From: Paludibacter jiangxiensis
Lineage (GTDB): Bacteria; Bacteroidota; Bacteroidia; Bacteroidales; Paludibacteraceae
Direction: 5' to 3'
Assembly: GCF_001618385.1 (NCBI RefSeq)
Contig: NZ_BDCR01000001.1
Span: forward strand, 992,001 to 1,056,000
Length of the DNA: 64,000 nucleotides
The notes below the pieces were generated by a model. That model was not told the DNA's origin. It was given only the letters and a program-made list of their open reading frames with translations, and did no database searches. Shown here piece by piece: positions 10,001 through 19,900 of this stretch (positions within the stretch are counted from its first letter, which is position 1; every line of letters starts with the position of its first letter). The position numbers and the translations under genes are program-made.

Positions 10001-11510
10001 TGTTATAATACGGACCTCCTGATGTACCCATGTTGAGGGCAGCCGTTGCCTTGCCGAAATCACTAACAGGAATAGCATTTTTTAATACCATAATGGCCCG
10101 GTTGGAAGAATTTCCGACAAACACATTGTTGTTATTCAGCCCAAGCGTAGAAGGGGTCGTAAAAAGCATATCGACCCAACCTTTGGTCGCGGCATCATCT
10201 ATAAGGGTAGGGATTGCAAGGTGTTTGATCTGGTAATTGTTGGTTCCATCCCCCATTTCGATGTGGTTTTGCGCACGGCCAAAACCACTCAAAGGAATAT
10301 TTGCTTTGTCGAGTTTTGCATTTGAGATGGCTCCGTTAGCAACCGTTAGTTGACCCATATCATTGATGGTGGCATCACCCGACATGGAAACTGCAGCAGG
10401 AACATTGGATGCATTACCCACAAATATCTTTCCGTCAGGCAACGTGTTGGTAAGGCTTACCCAGGCAGTTCCATTGTAATAATAAAACTTTTTGTCAGTA
10501 GTATTATAGAATACTTCTCCTTCCTTCACGGTCGTTGTGGATGGACTTGGGTTCATTGCTCCGGTGGGAGTTGCTCCGTTGATTGAAACCATAACCCACC
10601 GGTTCAGGGCATCATAGACATAAAGAATATTGTCTACGTTATCAAAAAAGAAATCGCCGGCTTTGGGAGATGTTGGCCGATCTGTAACGGGTCCTGCAGG
10701 GATGGAGGTACTACTGATAGACATCCATGTTCCTGTTTGCCCCATCATATACAGCTTATTATCAGTGGTCGTAAAATAAACATCCCCATATTTGTATGTC
10801 GTCGGGAGAGAAGTAACGCTTGGAACCAGAGACCATGTCGTTCCATCGCAAACATAATATTGCGAATCAAAAAAGTTCTTTACAATGGTACCACTTGCTT
10901 CCGGAGCTCTTGACGATGCCGGTGAATCATAAGAATCCTGAATGCCTGAAACTGCAGTCCATCCAGTACTTGTGAGAGTATAAACCGTTGATGTAACAGA
11001 ATTAAAAATGGCAGATCCAATCGAGTATCCGGAAGATGAAGGAAGGCTTGTACCAACATAATAATTGGGAGTCGTCCCGTCAATGGTGAGCAGTGCTGCA
11101 TTTATTGCTGTGGCTAATACATTTGAGGGAATGTCAGCTCCGGAAAGGTATAAACCCTTGGTAGTAGGGCGGAACAAGACACCGGTTCCTAGGGTAGCAT
11201 CACTTCCATCGAGGCATTTGACAGTACAATAGATAGTAGAGGTTGGATTAGGACTTATATAATCAATTTCATAGGAACGTCCATTTGAATCAACGACAAT
11301 ATCTCCAACTTGTACGCTTGAACCCTGAAAAATTTCATTCTCATTAAGGCATAGTAAAGTTAGAGCATTTTCGCTATTCGGGGTTAATGAAGTAGCTTCC
11401 ATTATATTTACGGCACCACTGAATTGTCTCTTTGTTTGAGCATAACTCAATATTGTACAAGCAAAAATGAGTGCTGTAACAATGTATATTTTGTATCGTA
11501 CAATTTTCAT
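7005..11510 (-). CDS. Secreted tail-fibre-like repeat protein with C-terminal S74 intramolecular chaperone domain
   Basis: 1501 residues. A signal peptide covers roughly residues 1-25 (ends LSYAQ). The middle holds repeated modules: a 'TYYNTTDKTFYVYDGxxW' unit seven times, six of them followed by a 'YVGDASGKAV...KKYVDDKAG' unit. The C-terminal 109 residues are a Peptidase_S74 / intramolecular chaperone domain that starts at S1393 in the SDERLK motif and ends in a coiled coil (EQQEQINELKNRL). In phage tailspikes this domain drives trimerisation and cuts itself off in front of that serine. Here the signal peptide and bacterial neighbours suggest a trimeric surface fibre. It is 57 bp downstream of the preceding gene and 16 bp upstream of the FN3 gene, so it is probably co-transcribed. 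The domain call is firm; the biological role is inferred. Confidence 0.85.
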   Translation of the reverse strand: MKIVRYKIYIVTALIFACTILSYAQTKRQFSGAVNIMEATSLTPNSENALTLLCLNENEIFQGSSVQVGDIVVDSNGRSYEIDYISPNPTSTIYCTVKCLDGSDATLGTGVLFRPTTKGLYLSGADIPSNVLATAINAALLTIDGTTPNYYVGTSLPSSSGYSIGSAIFNSVTSTVYTLTSTGWTAVSGIQDSYDSPASSRAPEASGTIVKNFFDSQYYVCDGTTWSLVPSVTSLPTTYKYGDVYFTTTDNKLYMMGQTGTWMSISSTSIPAGPVTDRPTSPKAGDFFFDNVDNILYVYDALNRWVMVSINGATPTGAMNPSPSTTTVKEGEVFYNTTDKKFYYYNGTAWVSLTNTLPDGKIFVGNASNVPAAVSMSGDATINDMGQLTVANGAISNAKLDKANIPLSGFGRAQNHIEMGDGTNNYQIKHLAIPTLIDDAATKGWVDMLFTTPSTLGLNNNNVFVGNSSNRAIMVLKNAIPVSDFGKATAALNMGTSGGPYYNISNLANPTAAQDAATKNYVDTKMFSPANISLATNQILVGTAVGVASPVLKSAVPLSDWGAPTSDILMGGKSIKNMLDPINAQDAATKNYVDSKNLSLTNNYIFVGDATNVPVGTPKSSIPLSDWGSATTSISMGGTNLINLAQPVNNQDAATKKYVDDKTGSITTGTTPPTSPSAGTTYYNTTDKTFYVYDGTSWVPVNNILPNGQFYVGDASNKAVATPKSTITISGFGDAKANVSMGDGSNNYKIINLATPTGDRDAATKKYVDDKANGTTTGTTPPSTTTPGATYYNTTDKTFYVYDGTTWVPVNNLLPTGQLYVGDASGKAVATAKNTIPVSGFAPATADVNLGSQKLTNVATPAADQDAATKKYVDDKAGTTTTGTTPPSTPTLGATYYNTTDKTFYVYDGSKWIPVNNLLPTGQLYVGDASGKAVATAKNTIPVSGFAPAAADVDLGSQKLINVATPAADQDAATKKYVDDKAGTVTTTKPTTPQPGNTYYDTTEKTFYVYDGSKWVPVDNTLPQDQLYVGDANGKAAPTPKSSITLSGFGDAKANVSMGDGSSNYKIINLAAPTGDLEAANKKYVDDKAGTTTTGTTPPSTTTIGATYYNTTDKTLYVYDGTKWIPVNNLLPTGQLYVGDASGKAVATAKNTIPVSGFAPAAADVDMGSQKLINVATPAADQDAATKKYVDDKAGTVTTTKPTTPQPGNTYYDTTAKTFYVYDGSKWVPVDNALPQDEFYVGDANGKAVPTPKSAITLSGFGDAKANVSLGDGSNNYKIINLATPTGDLEAANKKYVDDKAGNTTTGTTPPPTTTPGATYYNTTDKTLYVYDGSHWVPAGDNLGNHTASQNIQLGTYAISNDGQNNKGLSFETSGNATFGQDVTIKGNFYTPSDERLKTKIETLTKALQSIDRMRGVRFEYKDQTKYAKGPKIGVIAQELRKVFPEMVTKGADGFLKVDYTQLTAVLIQAVKEQQEQINELKNRLDRQQEQINAILKKLDK
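7500..9560 (-). repeat. Nearly identical ~285-bp coding repeats inside the S74 fibre gene
   Basis: Blocks such as the one coding VNNLLPTGQLYVGDASGKAV recur almost base for base near 8100, 8750 and 9070. Two adjacent modules (about 570 bp together) have been copied as a pair: the stretch near 7600-8220 closely matches that near 8240-8820. This points to recent unequal recombination within the gene. Confidence 0.8.
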
Positions 11511-11567
11511 ATACCTTGAGAGTAAAGATTAAAGGCCTTCCTATGACCAATTTGTTCTATGTGGTAT

Positions 11568-14500
11568 CTAAAAGTGTAGAACAGCAATAAAGCCATTCCC
11601 TGATGTATTCGTTAAATTGGCTATTCCTTGATTTTTTAGAGTAAGAGTGCCATTTCCCACAGCAGTACAATACCAAGTATAGTCAGATTTCATTGTATTT
11701 GAACCGGAAATAAGTACTGTAAATGGAGAATTCACTTTAATATCAAACATTGTAATATTAGGGAAGAGCAAATCAGTAAAATCAGTTGCTGAATTATATT
11801 CTTTTCCTGCGTAGTTAATAGAGATAAGCCAGTTGCCTTGACTTCCTAATTCTGAGTATGAAGTTTTTATTTTGAGATAATCGAGCCATACTCCGGCAGG
11901 AACAGTTACGGTGTGTGTATTGCCTGAAAGAGTTACTGTTACACCGGGTCCCGAAGCTCTGCAAAAAAATCTTGTATCACCGGATGGATTGTAAGACATC
12001 AAACTGCTACCTCCTGAAGCCGGTGTTTTCCATGTAGGAGAACCGGTTGTTGCATCTACAGTCAGCACTTTATTTGCATCGTCCGGAATAGTTGCTGTTG
12101 GTAAAGAAGAACCACTGCCTCCTGATGGAGTTGCCCATACTCCGTCACCCCGTAAGAAGGTGGTTGAGCTTGCTGTACCTGAAGAGGTGTTGATGGCAGC
12201 GACCGGTACTGTGCTGTTTCCAAATCTTCCAGCGGGAATAGATCCAGTGGTCAGTTGCGTTGCATCCAGATTAGTAATGCTTCCTGACGCATCTCTTTTG
12301 ACAAGCGAATTGGGCGTTGACAACGTTGTTGCTCCATTTGCCAAATCGACTCCGGTGCGGACTGCGGCTGCTGTGGCTCCTCCCACATAGGCAACTGTTG
12401 GTGCCGCTGCTGTTCCGCCCAAATCGTTTGCAAGCATTAAAACTCCCTTGGTTGAGTTTGTTGCATCGGCAGCAGTCGGTATTGCCCATGTTCCGTCTCC
12501 ACGCAGAAAAGTCGTTGCATCGGCCGTTCCGCTACCCAGTCGGGCTGTAGCAACGGTGCCTGATACAAGGTTCGATGCATTAAGATTTACGATATTACCC
12601 GTGGCATCTCTTTTGACAAGTGTATTTGCATTAGACGAAGTGGTTGCGTTATTTACCGCAATAGTAGCAGAATTGATAGCGGCAGCCGTTGACCCGCCAA
12701 CGTTAGTGACAGAGGGCAAAGATGCCGTTCCTCCTAAGTCGCCGGCCAACATCAGAATACCCTTCGTACTGGTAGTTGCATCCGTACCACTGCCTGCTGC
12801 AGCCCATGTTCCGTCTCCTCTCAAATAAGTGGAAGAGTTGGCAGTGCCTGTCCCCAAACGAGCAGGAGCGACAACACCTGAAGTGATATTGCTCGCATCG
12901 ATATTCCCACTAAAAGAGGATGCGGTTAATTGTCCGGTGGAGGGTACGAACTTTAGACGTGATGAGGTTACTTTTTGAGCTAAATTACCTGTGTTGGATG
13001 TTACCCATACTGGATATACTGAGGTTGCTGTTGTTCCATCATCTGTAATCGCTGTTGTTGAGGCTGATCCTGCCGACCCTGTCACGCTGCCGTTTATTGG
13101 AGCAGTTACGGTCAGTCCTGTTAATGTTCCTACCGATGTAATCGCAGGTTGAGCACTTCCTGTCACAGTTACAGCCGTTGTAGCTGTTGCCGCATTTCCT
13201 GTGGTGTTTTGATTGAGAAGAGGGATGTCGGTCGCTGATATTGCGCGGAATGTCGGGACGCCGCTACTTCCTGTAGGCGCAGCAAGGAAAGTTCCGGCAG
13301 ACTGACTGTTAAGCGTACCTGTGAGCGTACCGGAAGCTGTAACCGGAGAATTGGTAACCGTAAATATGGAAGGCAGAGATAATCCTACCGAAGTTACGGA
13401 GCCCGATCCTGTACTTGGAGTTACCCATGCTGGGTTTCCGGAAACAATGGTCAATACCTGTCCGTTTCCTCCCGTAGAAGGAACTTTTGCATCTACATAC
13501 GTTTTTACAGCTTTAGCCGATGGATATTGTGTGTCGGTAACCGAAGCAAGCGTTCCGTCGGTAGTTTTATTCGATTTATCTTCTTTGCCAACAACAGTGG
13601 CATTGGCAGAAACCAATGCATCGGAGTAATATTTTTTTGTTCCTTCGGTTACCTGGTCGGTGGTATAGTCGCCGGCTGTGGCAACAATTGCGCCGGTTCG
13701 TCCGAATACGGAACTCACGGCTCCTCCGTTTGCAACCTTGTCCCACGAGGTACCGTTTGAAATTACCCAGTCACCCACATTTAATGCCATAGGAATAGAT
13801 CCTGCGGTATTGACCACATAATAGTAGCCCTGGCTGGCACTTGCTGATGGAAGGGATGGTAATCCTGACGAAGCATTGTAAGTGCCCTTGTATGTAACGG
13901 CTCCGGTAACAGAATTCGGAAGGTAAGCCGGATCAATTTTTACGGATGCATTCAAAGGAACAACGCCATTAGCTTGTCCTTTGGTGCTTACGTCGATTTT
14001 TGATGCAAAATCGGCAATATCGGCTCCCGAAAGAGTGCGGAAAGTAGGTGCTCCATCGCTACCACTGGGAGCTGCTAAAACTGTATTGGCAGTCTGATTG
14101 TTTAAAGTTACGGTCAAATTGCCCGTAGAGGTAACCGGAGAATTGGCAACGCCAAAGATAGAAGGCATGGCTAATCCTACGGAGGTTACAGTTCCCGGGT
14201 TGGTTGACGGGATAGCCCATGTACCATCACCTCTCAGAAACCCTGAAGAATTTATTGTTCCGGCATTAAGGGCTGTCAAAGGGATAGTATTTGTTCCATA
14301 GTTGGCAGCAGGAATGGTACCGGTCAGGTTAGTTGCCGCTAATGCTCCGCTGAAGGTTGTGGCTGTAAGTGTTCCTGTAGAAGGAGCATACTTAAGCTTG
14401 GATGTACTGATGTTCAGGGGAACATTACCGCTTCCGGTGACCCAGGTTGGATATACGGTGGCTCCTGCCGAAACGTCGGTCACCGTTACTTTGGTGGATG

Positions 14501-16967
14501 TGGTAGCTGTAGTTGCAGTAGTTGCTGTGGCCGCATTTCCGGTTATGTCACCCTGAATAGGATTGACTACCGAGAGGTTTGTCAATGTTCCAACAGAGGT
14601 AATATTGGGCTGCGAAGCTCCTGTAACCGTAACAGCGGTGGTTGCAGATGTTGCTGTGGTTGCGTTGCCGGTGATATCGCCGGGAACTTTTCCGGAGCCG
14701 TCTCTGATTACAAGTGTATTCGCATCTGTTGACGTGCTGGGTAAGATTCCTCCTATACTGACGACGGATGGCGTATCGGCTGTACCGGCTAAATCTCCGC
14801 TCAGTTTGAGAATCCCCTTGCTGCTGGTGGTGGCGTCAGGTATGGTGGTCGTTCCCGGGGCTTGCCAGGTTGCAGCATTACCCAGTGCATTTATTGTTAG
14901 AACCTTGTTTGCGTCACTTGCACTGTAAGTAGGAAGACTGCTTGATCCTCCTGATGGCACAGACCAGTTGCCCGATCCGTCAAGATATGTACCTGCTGCC
15001 CGTCCCGATGCCTGGATGGCCGAAACCGGAATAGTATTGGAGGCATAACGTGCTGTTGCAATCGTTCCCGTCAGGTTGGAGGCATTCAGGCTACCCGAAA
15101 GAGTTGCTCCGGAAATGGCTCCTGTTGCTGTAACCGATGTCGGAGTGATGGCTCCGAGCGATAGCGAGATAAACGGTGTGGTTGTCTGATTGGTTATCGA
15201 ACTGATAATCCCGTTGCTGGAGCTGACAGTGACGCTAGTTACTCCCGGGGCTGACCAGGCAGGTGCTCCGCTGACCATCGTAAGAACCTGCCCTGCCGTT
15301 CCTCCGGATGGCACTTTCCCATCAACATAATTCTTTACCGCGTCAACGGTAGGATATTTTGTGTAGGTAGCGTCAGAGATAATCGAATTTACTTTGTTAG
15401 CAACGTCTTCTTTTCCTATCAAAGTGGGATTGGCATTCGCTAAAGCATCTGTATAATATTTATTGGTAGAACCCTCGGTAACCTGATCTGTATTGTAATC
15501 TCCTGCATTAGCAGTGATTGTTCCTGTTCTTCCGAATACGCTGGAAACAGCCGCGCTATTATTCACTCTTTCCCAGCTGCTTCCGTTTGAAATTATCCAG
15601 TCGCCTACATTCAGGTTGATGGGATTTGAGCCAGTTGTTGTTACAACATAATAGTGTCCTTTATTCGTTGAGGATGCCGTGGCGAGGGATGGCATGCCCG
15701 AACTTGCGTCGTATGTTCCTTTGTAGGTTACAGATCCAAGAATTGCATCTGGCAGATATGCAGATGGTATTTTCAGGCTGGCATCCAGAGGTGCCACTCC
15801 CGATGCTGCTCCAATGGAGCTGACATTGACCTTGTTGGCAAGTCCGGGAACATCAGAATCCTGTAAGGAACGAAACGTTGGTGTACCGGCAGCTCCCGAA
15901 GGTGCGGCAAAGACAGTTCCTGCCGGCTGACTGGCTAATGCGCCGGTCAGCGTTCCTGTACTGGTGACGGGCGAGTTGCTTACCGTCATGAAGGAAGGTA
16001 ATGATAATCCTACCGAAGTGACGGTTCCTGTTTGTACCCAGTTTGTGCCATCTGATACCCAGTAGGTGTGCGTTTGAGAGTTGTAGAATGTTGTTCCTGC
16101 TGGTCCTACAGCGGGTAATACTGCTCCGCTTGGAGTTGAGCCGGCTTCTGCCCATTTGAATTGATTATTACCGGCCGATACCAATACCTGACCGGCGGTG
16201 CCTGCGGTTAAAGCACTGCCTCCGGTTCCCTGAAGTTTAACGTCCGTGATGCTGCCATTTAATACACCTCCTACTGTAATCCAGTTTGTTCCATCAAATA
16301 TTTTCAATACATTTTGTGCCGGATCTGCATTTGTCAGATAGAAAACATCCCCGGTTTTTGCACTTGAAGTAGCAGGTAATATTGTTCCACTTGGTGTTGT
16401 GGATACAGCAACCCATTCAGTATCCTTGTAATAATAAAAATTCTTGGTCGTTGTGTTATAAAAAACGTCTCCGGGCGATGGTGTTGAAGGAAAAGTACTT
16501 CCGCTGGGAGTCGTTTTCATGTCATTCTGGTCTGCGATGCGAACCCATTGACCATTAGCGATATCAGAGGTGGAAGATGTATTTGCTGCGGCATTAGGAT
16601 TACTGAAATAATAATACCCCGGAGTGACACTTGTCGATTTAAGTCCTTGTCCCGAAGGAGTAGTCCCTGTCGCAATATTATAAACGATCATGCCATCATA
16701 AGCAGATGGAAATGTCGCACCATCAAGAATTCCTGTATTAAAGTTAAAAGTAGTGAGATTCGTTCTCGGAAATAGTAGACCTTTCCCTGCATTGCTGGGA
16801 TCTATACTTAAATCGAAATTACTTGAAGCGTCGAAGAATGGATTCTCTGCAGTAATATTTGCAGTAACTGTCCCATTTGAGAATACCTGTGCATAGGTAT
16901 GGCTGCAAAATGAGATAGTTATTAGAAGGGACAATCCTATTTTTGAAATATTTGATAACTTTATCAT
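11568..16967 (-). CDS. Very large secreted tail-fibre-like repeat protein
   Basis: 1799 residues. The signal peptide (residues 1-27) ends in HTYAQ. An N-terminal head of about 150 residues precedes 'FYNTTTKNFYYYKDTEWVAV'-type modules. Long Gly/Thr/Ser-rich repeats follow: 'TSVGLSLPSF...SPVTSTGTLTG', 'SSVFGRTGTITA' with a 'YTTDQVTEG' partner, 'ATARLGSGTA...TFLRGDGTWA', and 'DATTSTKGILMLAGDLGGTA'. Phage tail fibres use the same vocabulary for trimeric beta-structure. The last 130 residues, from FFCRASGPGV on, are a non-repetitive beta-rich head, possibly the binding tip. It lacks the S74 domain of its neighbour and has no recognisable T9SS sorting signal, so it may depend on partners of the operon for export or attachment. 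The next gene upstream ends 20 bp before its start. Function is not known. Confidence 0.8.
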   Translation of the reverse strand: MIKLSNISKIGLSLLITISFCSHTYAQVFSNGTVTANITAENPFFDASSNFDLSIDPSNAGKGLLFPRTNLTTFNFNTGILDGATFPSAYDGMIVYNIATGTTPSGQGLKSTSVTPGYYYFSNPNAAANTSSTSDIANGQWVRIADQNDMKTTPSGSTFPSTPSPGDVFYNTTTKNFYYYKDTEWVAVSTTPSGTILPATSSAKTGDVFYLTNADPAQNVLKIFDGTNWITVGGVLNGSITDVKLQGTGGSALTAGTAGQVLVSAGNNQFKWAEAGSTPSGAVLPAVGPAGTTFYNSQTHTYWVSDGTNWVQTGTVTSVGLSLPSFMTVSNSPVTSTGTLTGALASQPAGTVFAAPSGAAGTPTFRSLQDSDVPGLANKVNVSSIGAASGVAPLDASLKIPSAYLPDAILGSVTYKGTYDASSGMPSLATASSTNKGHYYVVTTTGSNPINLNVGDWIISNGSSWERVNNSAAVSSVFGRTGTITANAGDYNTDQVTEGSTNKYYTDALANANPTLIGKEDVANKVNSIISDATYTKYPTVDAVKNYVDGKVPSGGTAGQVLTMVSGAPAWSAPGVTSVTVSSSNGIISSITNQTTTPFISLSLGAITPTSVTATGAISGATLSGSLNASNLTGTIATARYASNTIPVSAIQASGRAAGTYLDGSGNWSVPSGGSSSLPTYSASDANKVLTINALGNAATWQAPGTTTIPDATTSSKGILKLSGDLAGTADTPSVVSIGGILPSTSTDANTLVIRDGSGKVPGDITGNATTATSATTAVTVTGASQPNITSVGTLTNLSVVNPIQGDITGNAATATTATTATTSTKVTVTDVSAGATVYPTWVTGSGNVPLNISTSKLKYAPSTGTLTATTFSGALAATNLTGTIPAANYGTNTIPLTALNAGTINSSGFLRGDGTWAIPSTNPGTVTSVGLAMPSIFGVANSPVTSTGNLTVTLNNQTANTVLAAPSGSDGAPTFRTLSGADIADFASKIDVSTKGQANGVVPLNASVKIDPAYLPNSVTGAVTYKGTYNASSGLPSLPSASASQGYYYVVNTAGSIPMALNVGDWVISNGTSWDKVANGGAVSSVFGRTGAIVATAGDYTTDQVTEGTKKYYSDALVSANATVVGKEDKSNKTTDGTLASVTDTQYPSAKAVKTYVDAKVPSTGGNGQVLTIVSGNPAWVTPSTGSGSVTSVGLSLPSIFTVTNSPVTASGTLTGTLNSQSAGTFLAAPTGSSGVPTFRAISATDIPLLNQNTTGNAATATTAVTVTGSAQPAITSVGTLTGLTVTAPINGSVTGSAGSASTTAITDDGTTATSVYPVWVTSNTGNLAQKVTSSRLKFVPSTGQLTASSFSGNIDASNITSGVVAPARLGTGTANSSTYLRGDGTWAAAGSGTDATTSTKGILMLAGDLGGTASLPSVTNVGGSTAAAINSATIAVNNATTSSNANTLVKRDATGNIVNLNASNLVSGTVATARLGSGTADATTFLRGDGTWAIPTAADATNSTKGVLMLANDLGGTAAAPTVAYVGGATAAAVRTGVDLANGATTLSTPNSLVKRDASGSITNLDATQLTTGSIPAGRFGNSTVPVAAINTSSGTASSTTFLRGDGVWATPSGGSGSSLPTATIPDDANKVLTVDATTGSPTWKTPASGGSSLMSYNPSGDTRFFCRASGPGVTVTLSGNTHTVTVPAGVWLDYLKIKTSYSELGSQGNWLISINYAGKEYNSATDFTDLLFPNITMFDIKVNSPFTVLISGSNTMKSDYTWYCTAVGNGTLTLKNQGIANLTNTSGNGFIAVLHF

Positions 16968-16987
16968 ATTCTTCCTCTATATTATTA

Positions 16988-19900
16988 TTAAAAACCAGCG
17001 ACTACATACCAGCTTGTTCCGTCAGAGATCATCATTTCTCCTCTGGATGCTGCTATCGAGGTGTTATTAACAGGTGCGTAAGTGATGTATGTGTAGGTAC
17101 CCGAAGTTCCTGCTTGTACGCTATTGTTTCTTATCATCAAGACGCGACCCGGGCAGGTAACTGGATTTGGCAAAGTAATATTTCCTGCTCCCGCAATCTG
17201 AATGTTGATTATATAGTCATCATCATTGACTGTAAATCCGGCAAAGGTGCCTGTATAGGTTCTTATCTTTGCATATACTGCACCATTCATTTGAACGTTC
17301 CCGTTAAAGATTGTCCTTCCGGCCGATCCTGTAAGTCCTGTATTTGAGAATGTCAGGGTATTTGCTCCTTGGTCTACAGTCGTGTTTTTTGTTAAAGTAC
17401 CGCCTAACGCAACATCGCTACTGGTTACGGTCAAACCATTGCTGGCTGTCGATATACCAGAACCGCCTCCGCTTGGTGTTTGCCAGGTGGCCGATCCTGA
17501 TGCATTTGCCGTAAGAACTTTCCCGGCATCTGTACTCGCAGGAGTTGGCGCAACGGTGTTCAATGTTGATCCCGAATAACTCAACCCACTGCCGAGTGTA
17601 ATTTCAGAAACGGCTGTTCCGGTTAGCCCTGATCCTAAAAGTTTATTTGCCGTCATGGTTTGCATTTTGGTATAAGTAACGGCGTTTGATGCTATTTTGG
17701 CAGTAGTAACAGCATTGTTTGAGATGGTTCCGGCAGCAGTCACATTCGTGCTACCATCGAATGCCGGAGATGTGTAAGTAAGGTCTCCGGAGATTGAAAT
17801 TGTTTTTCCCGTTTGTAGTTTGGTTGCCGAAGCGGCATTATCAGTAGGGGTTAAATAATCGGTACCGGCTGTTGCTGCTGTAATGGCTCCTGACGTTGCA
17901 TTACCTTTTAACAAACCTGTAACTGTGGTTCCAAGAGAAATATCAGGTACAGCAGCTGAGGTGGCAGTACCTTTAAATCCATTTGTGGTCGCAACCGTCA
18001 CTCCGGTTACAGTTCCGCTACCACCTGAAGATACAATAGAGGAGATTTCTCCCTGTAAATTTTCTAATGCCGTTTGGACTGTGGTTGCCGTTGATGGCAG
18101 TCCGTTTTGTACTACAACCGGTACGGTTGCCGCTGTGGCAGAAGTGGTTGGTGTAGCCCATGTTACTCCTGTTCCGGCTGCGTTTACAGAGAGCACCTTG
18201 TTCGCATCAGTGGTTGCATAAGTGGGAACTTTATCATCCACGTATGTTTTTACTGCTTTCTCGGATGGATATTTGGTGTCTGAATTTGATGACAGTGTTC
18301 CATCTGTGCTTTTATTGGCTTTGTCTTCCTTAAGGTTCAGTGCTGTTTGAGTAGCAGTACTGATAGGTTTGTTTGCGTCACTTGTATTGTTAACGTTTCC
18401 TAGTCCTAAATCGGTTGGAGTGAGTGCAAGCATTGTCTTTAACGAGGTGGCAGACAGCGCAGTTGGAGCAGAGGCGGAGCCTGAGTTATTCCCCAGAACC
18501 GTATTGTTTGCAATGCTGTTCAACCCAAGAGTTACAGATCCGGAAGTACCTCCTCCGACTAAGCCTGTTCCGGCTGTTACGCCAGTGATGCTCCCGCTCC
18601 CCGAGCCACTTCCGCTCCCGGTGGCAGATAGAACACCGGCGACTAATGAAAGACCCGATCCGATTGATATAGATTCAGGACTTCCGTTTCCGCTGCTTGT
18701 GCGTCCGATAAGCGAGCTGGATGCAATATCAGCCATTTTTGAATATGTAATTGCCTTGTCGGCAACCGACAATAGTGAGCTGGAAGTTCCGCTTCCGGTC
18801 AGGGTTGCATCGTGCGATACAGTGGAAGAACCGCTTCCTCCAGAGGAAACTTTTGCATCTACATAAGTCTTTACTGCTTTTTCGCTGGGATATTTGGTAT
18901 CCGAATTTGAGGAAAGCGTTCCGTCCGTGCTTTTGTTCGCCTTGTCTTCTTTAAGATCTAATGCTGTTTGTGTCGCGGTACTGATTGGTTTATTCAAATC
19001 AGATGTGTTGTCAATATTGTTTAGTCCGACGTCAGACTTTGAGAGCGAAAGCAAGGTTTTTACCTGTGAGGCAGATAATGCTGTAGGTGTTGATGACGAC
19101 GACGAAGCATTTCCCAATATTGAGTTTCCAGCAATACTTCCTAATCCGAGCGTTACACTTCCGGATGTTCCGCCTCCGGTCAAGCCGCTTCCAGCATTGA
19201 CTGCAGTAATTGTGCCCGATCCACTTCCTCCTCCTGATGAGCCGGTTGCGGAGAGAACTCCTCCGGTAAGCGATAGGCCCGATCCTATCGTAATTGCTTC
19301 AGCAGCTCCAGTTCCGCTGCTTGAGCGTCCAATTAAAGTGTTTGAGGAAATATCGGCCAGTTTTGGTAGTGTTACAGCTTTATCAGTCAGTTTGGATGAG
19401 GACACACTGTAATCAGCAAGGCTTAAAGGGGATGACGAAATTCCATTTCCGCTAAAGCTCGAGTCGTGATACACGGTGGTGAGTCCTCCTCCGGCAGCTG
19501 TTCCTATTTGTTGTTGGAGAACGCGTAAGGCATCCTGAACATTAGTGGCATAAAGACCCGGAATTTGGGGCGATATTTGAACATTTTCCGCGTATAAAAA
19601 TTCAGGAATCCATGCAACTCCGTTGAAACGTAACGTTTGGCCGCTGGCAGGAGCTGTTGGCGCTACCGGAATGTTCTGGATCTGTGTGACTTTTGTGGCT
19701 GTATATGCTCCGTTCACATCTCCGGATAAAGTTAAAGTTTTTGGAGTCCAGAAGACGCCATCATATAGTAAAGTTTGACCTACTAACGGAATATTTGCTA
19801 CTATGGGATATCCCTGTAATTTTTCAATTTTTGTAACAGAGCCGGCAGAAGTTACGTCTCCTGTAAGGTTTGAGGTGCCTGTAGTTGTTCCTCCTGTGGT

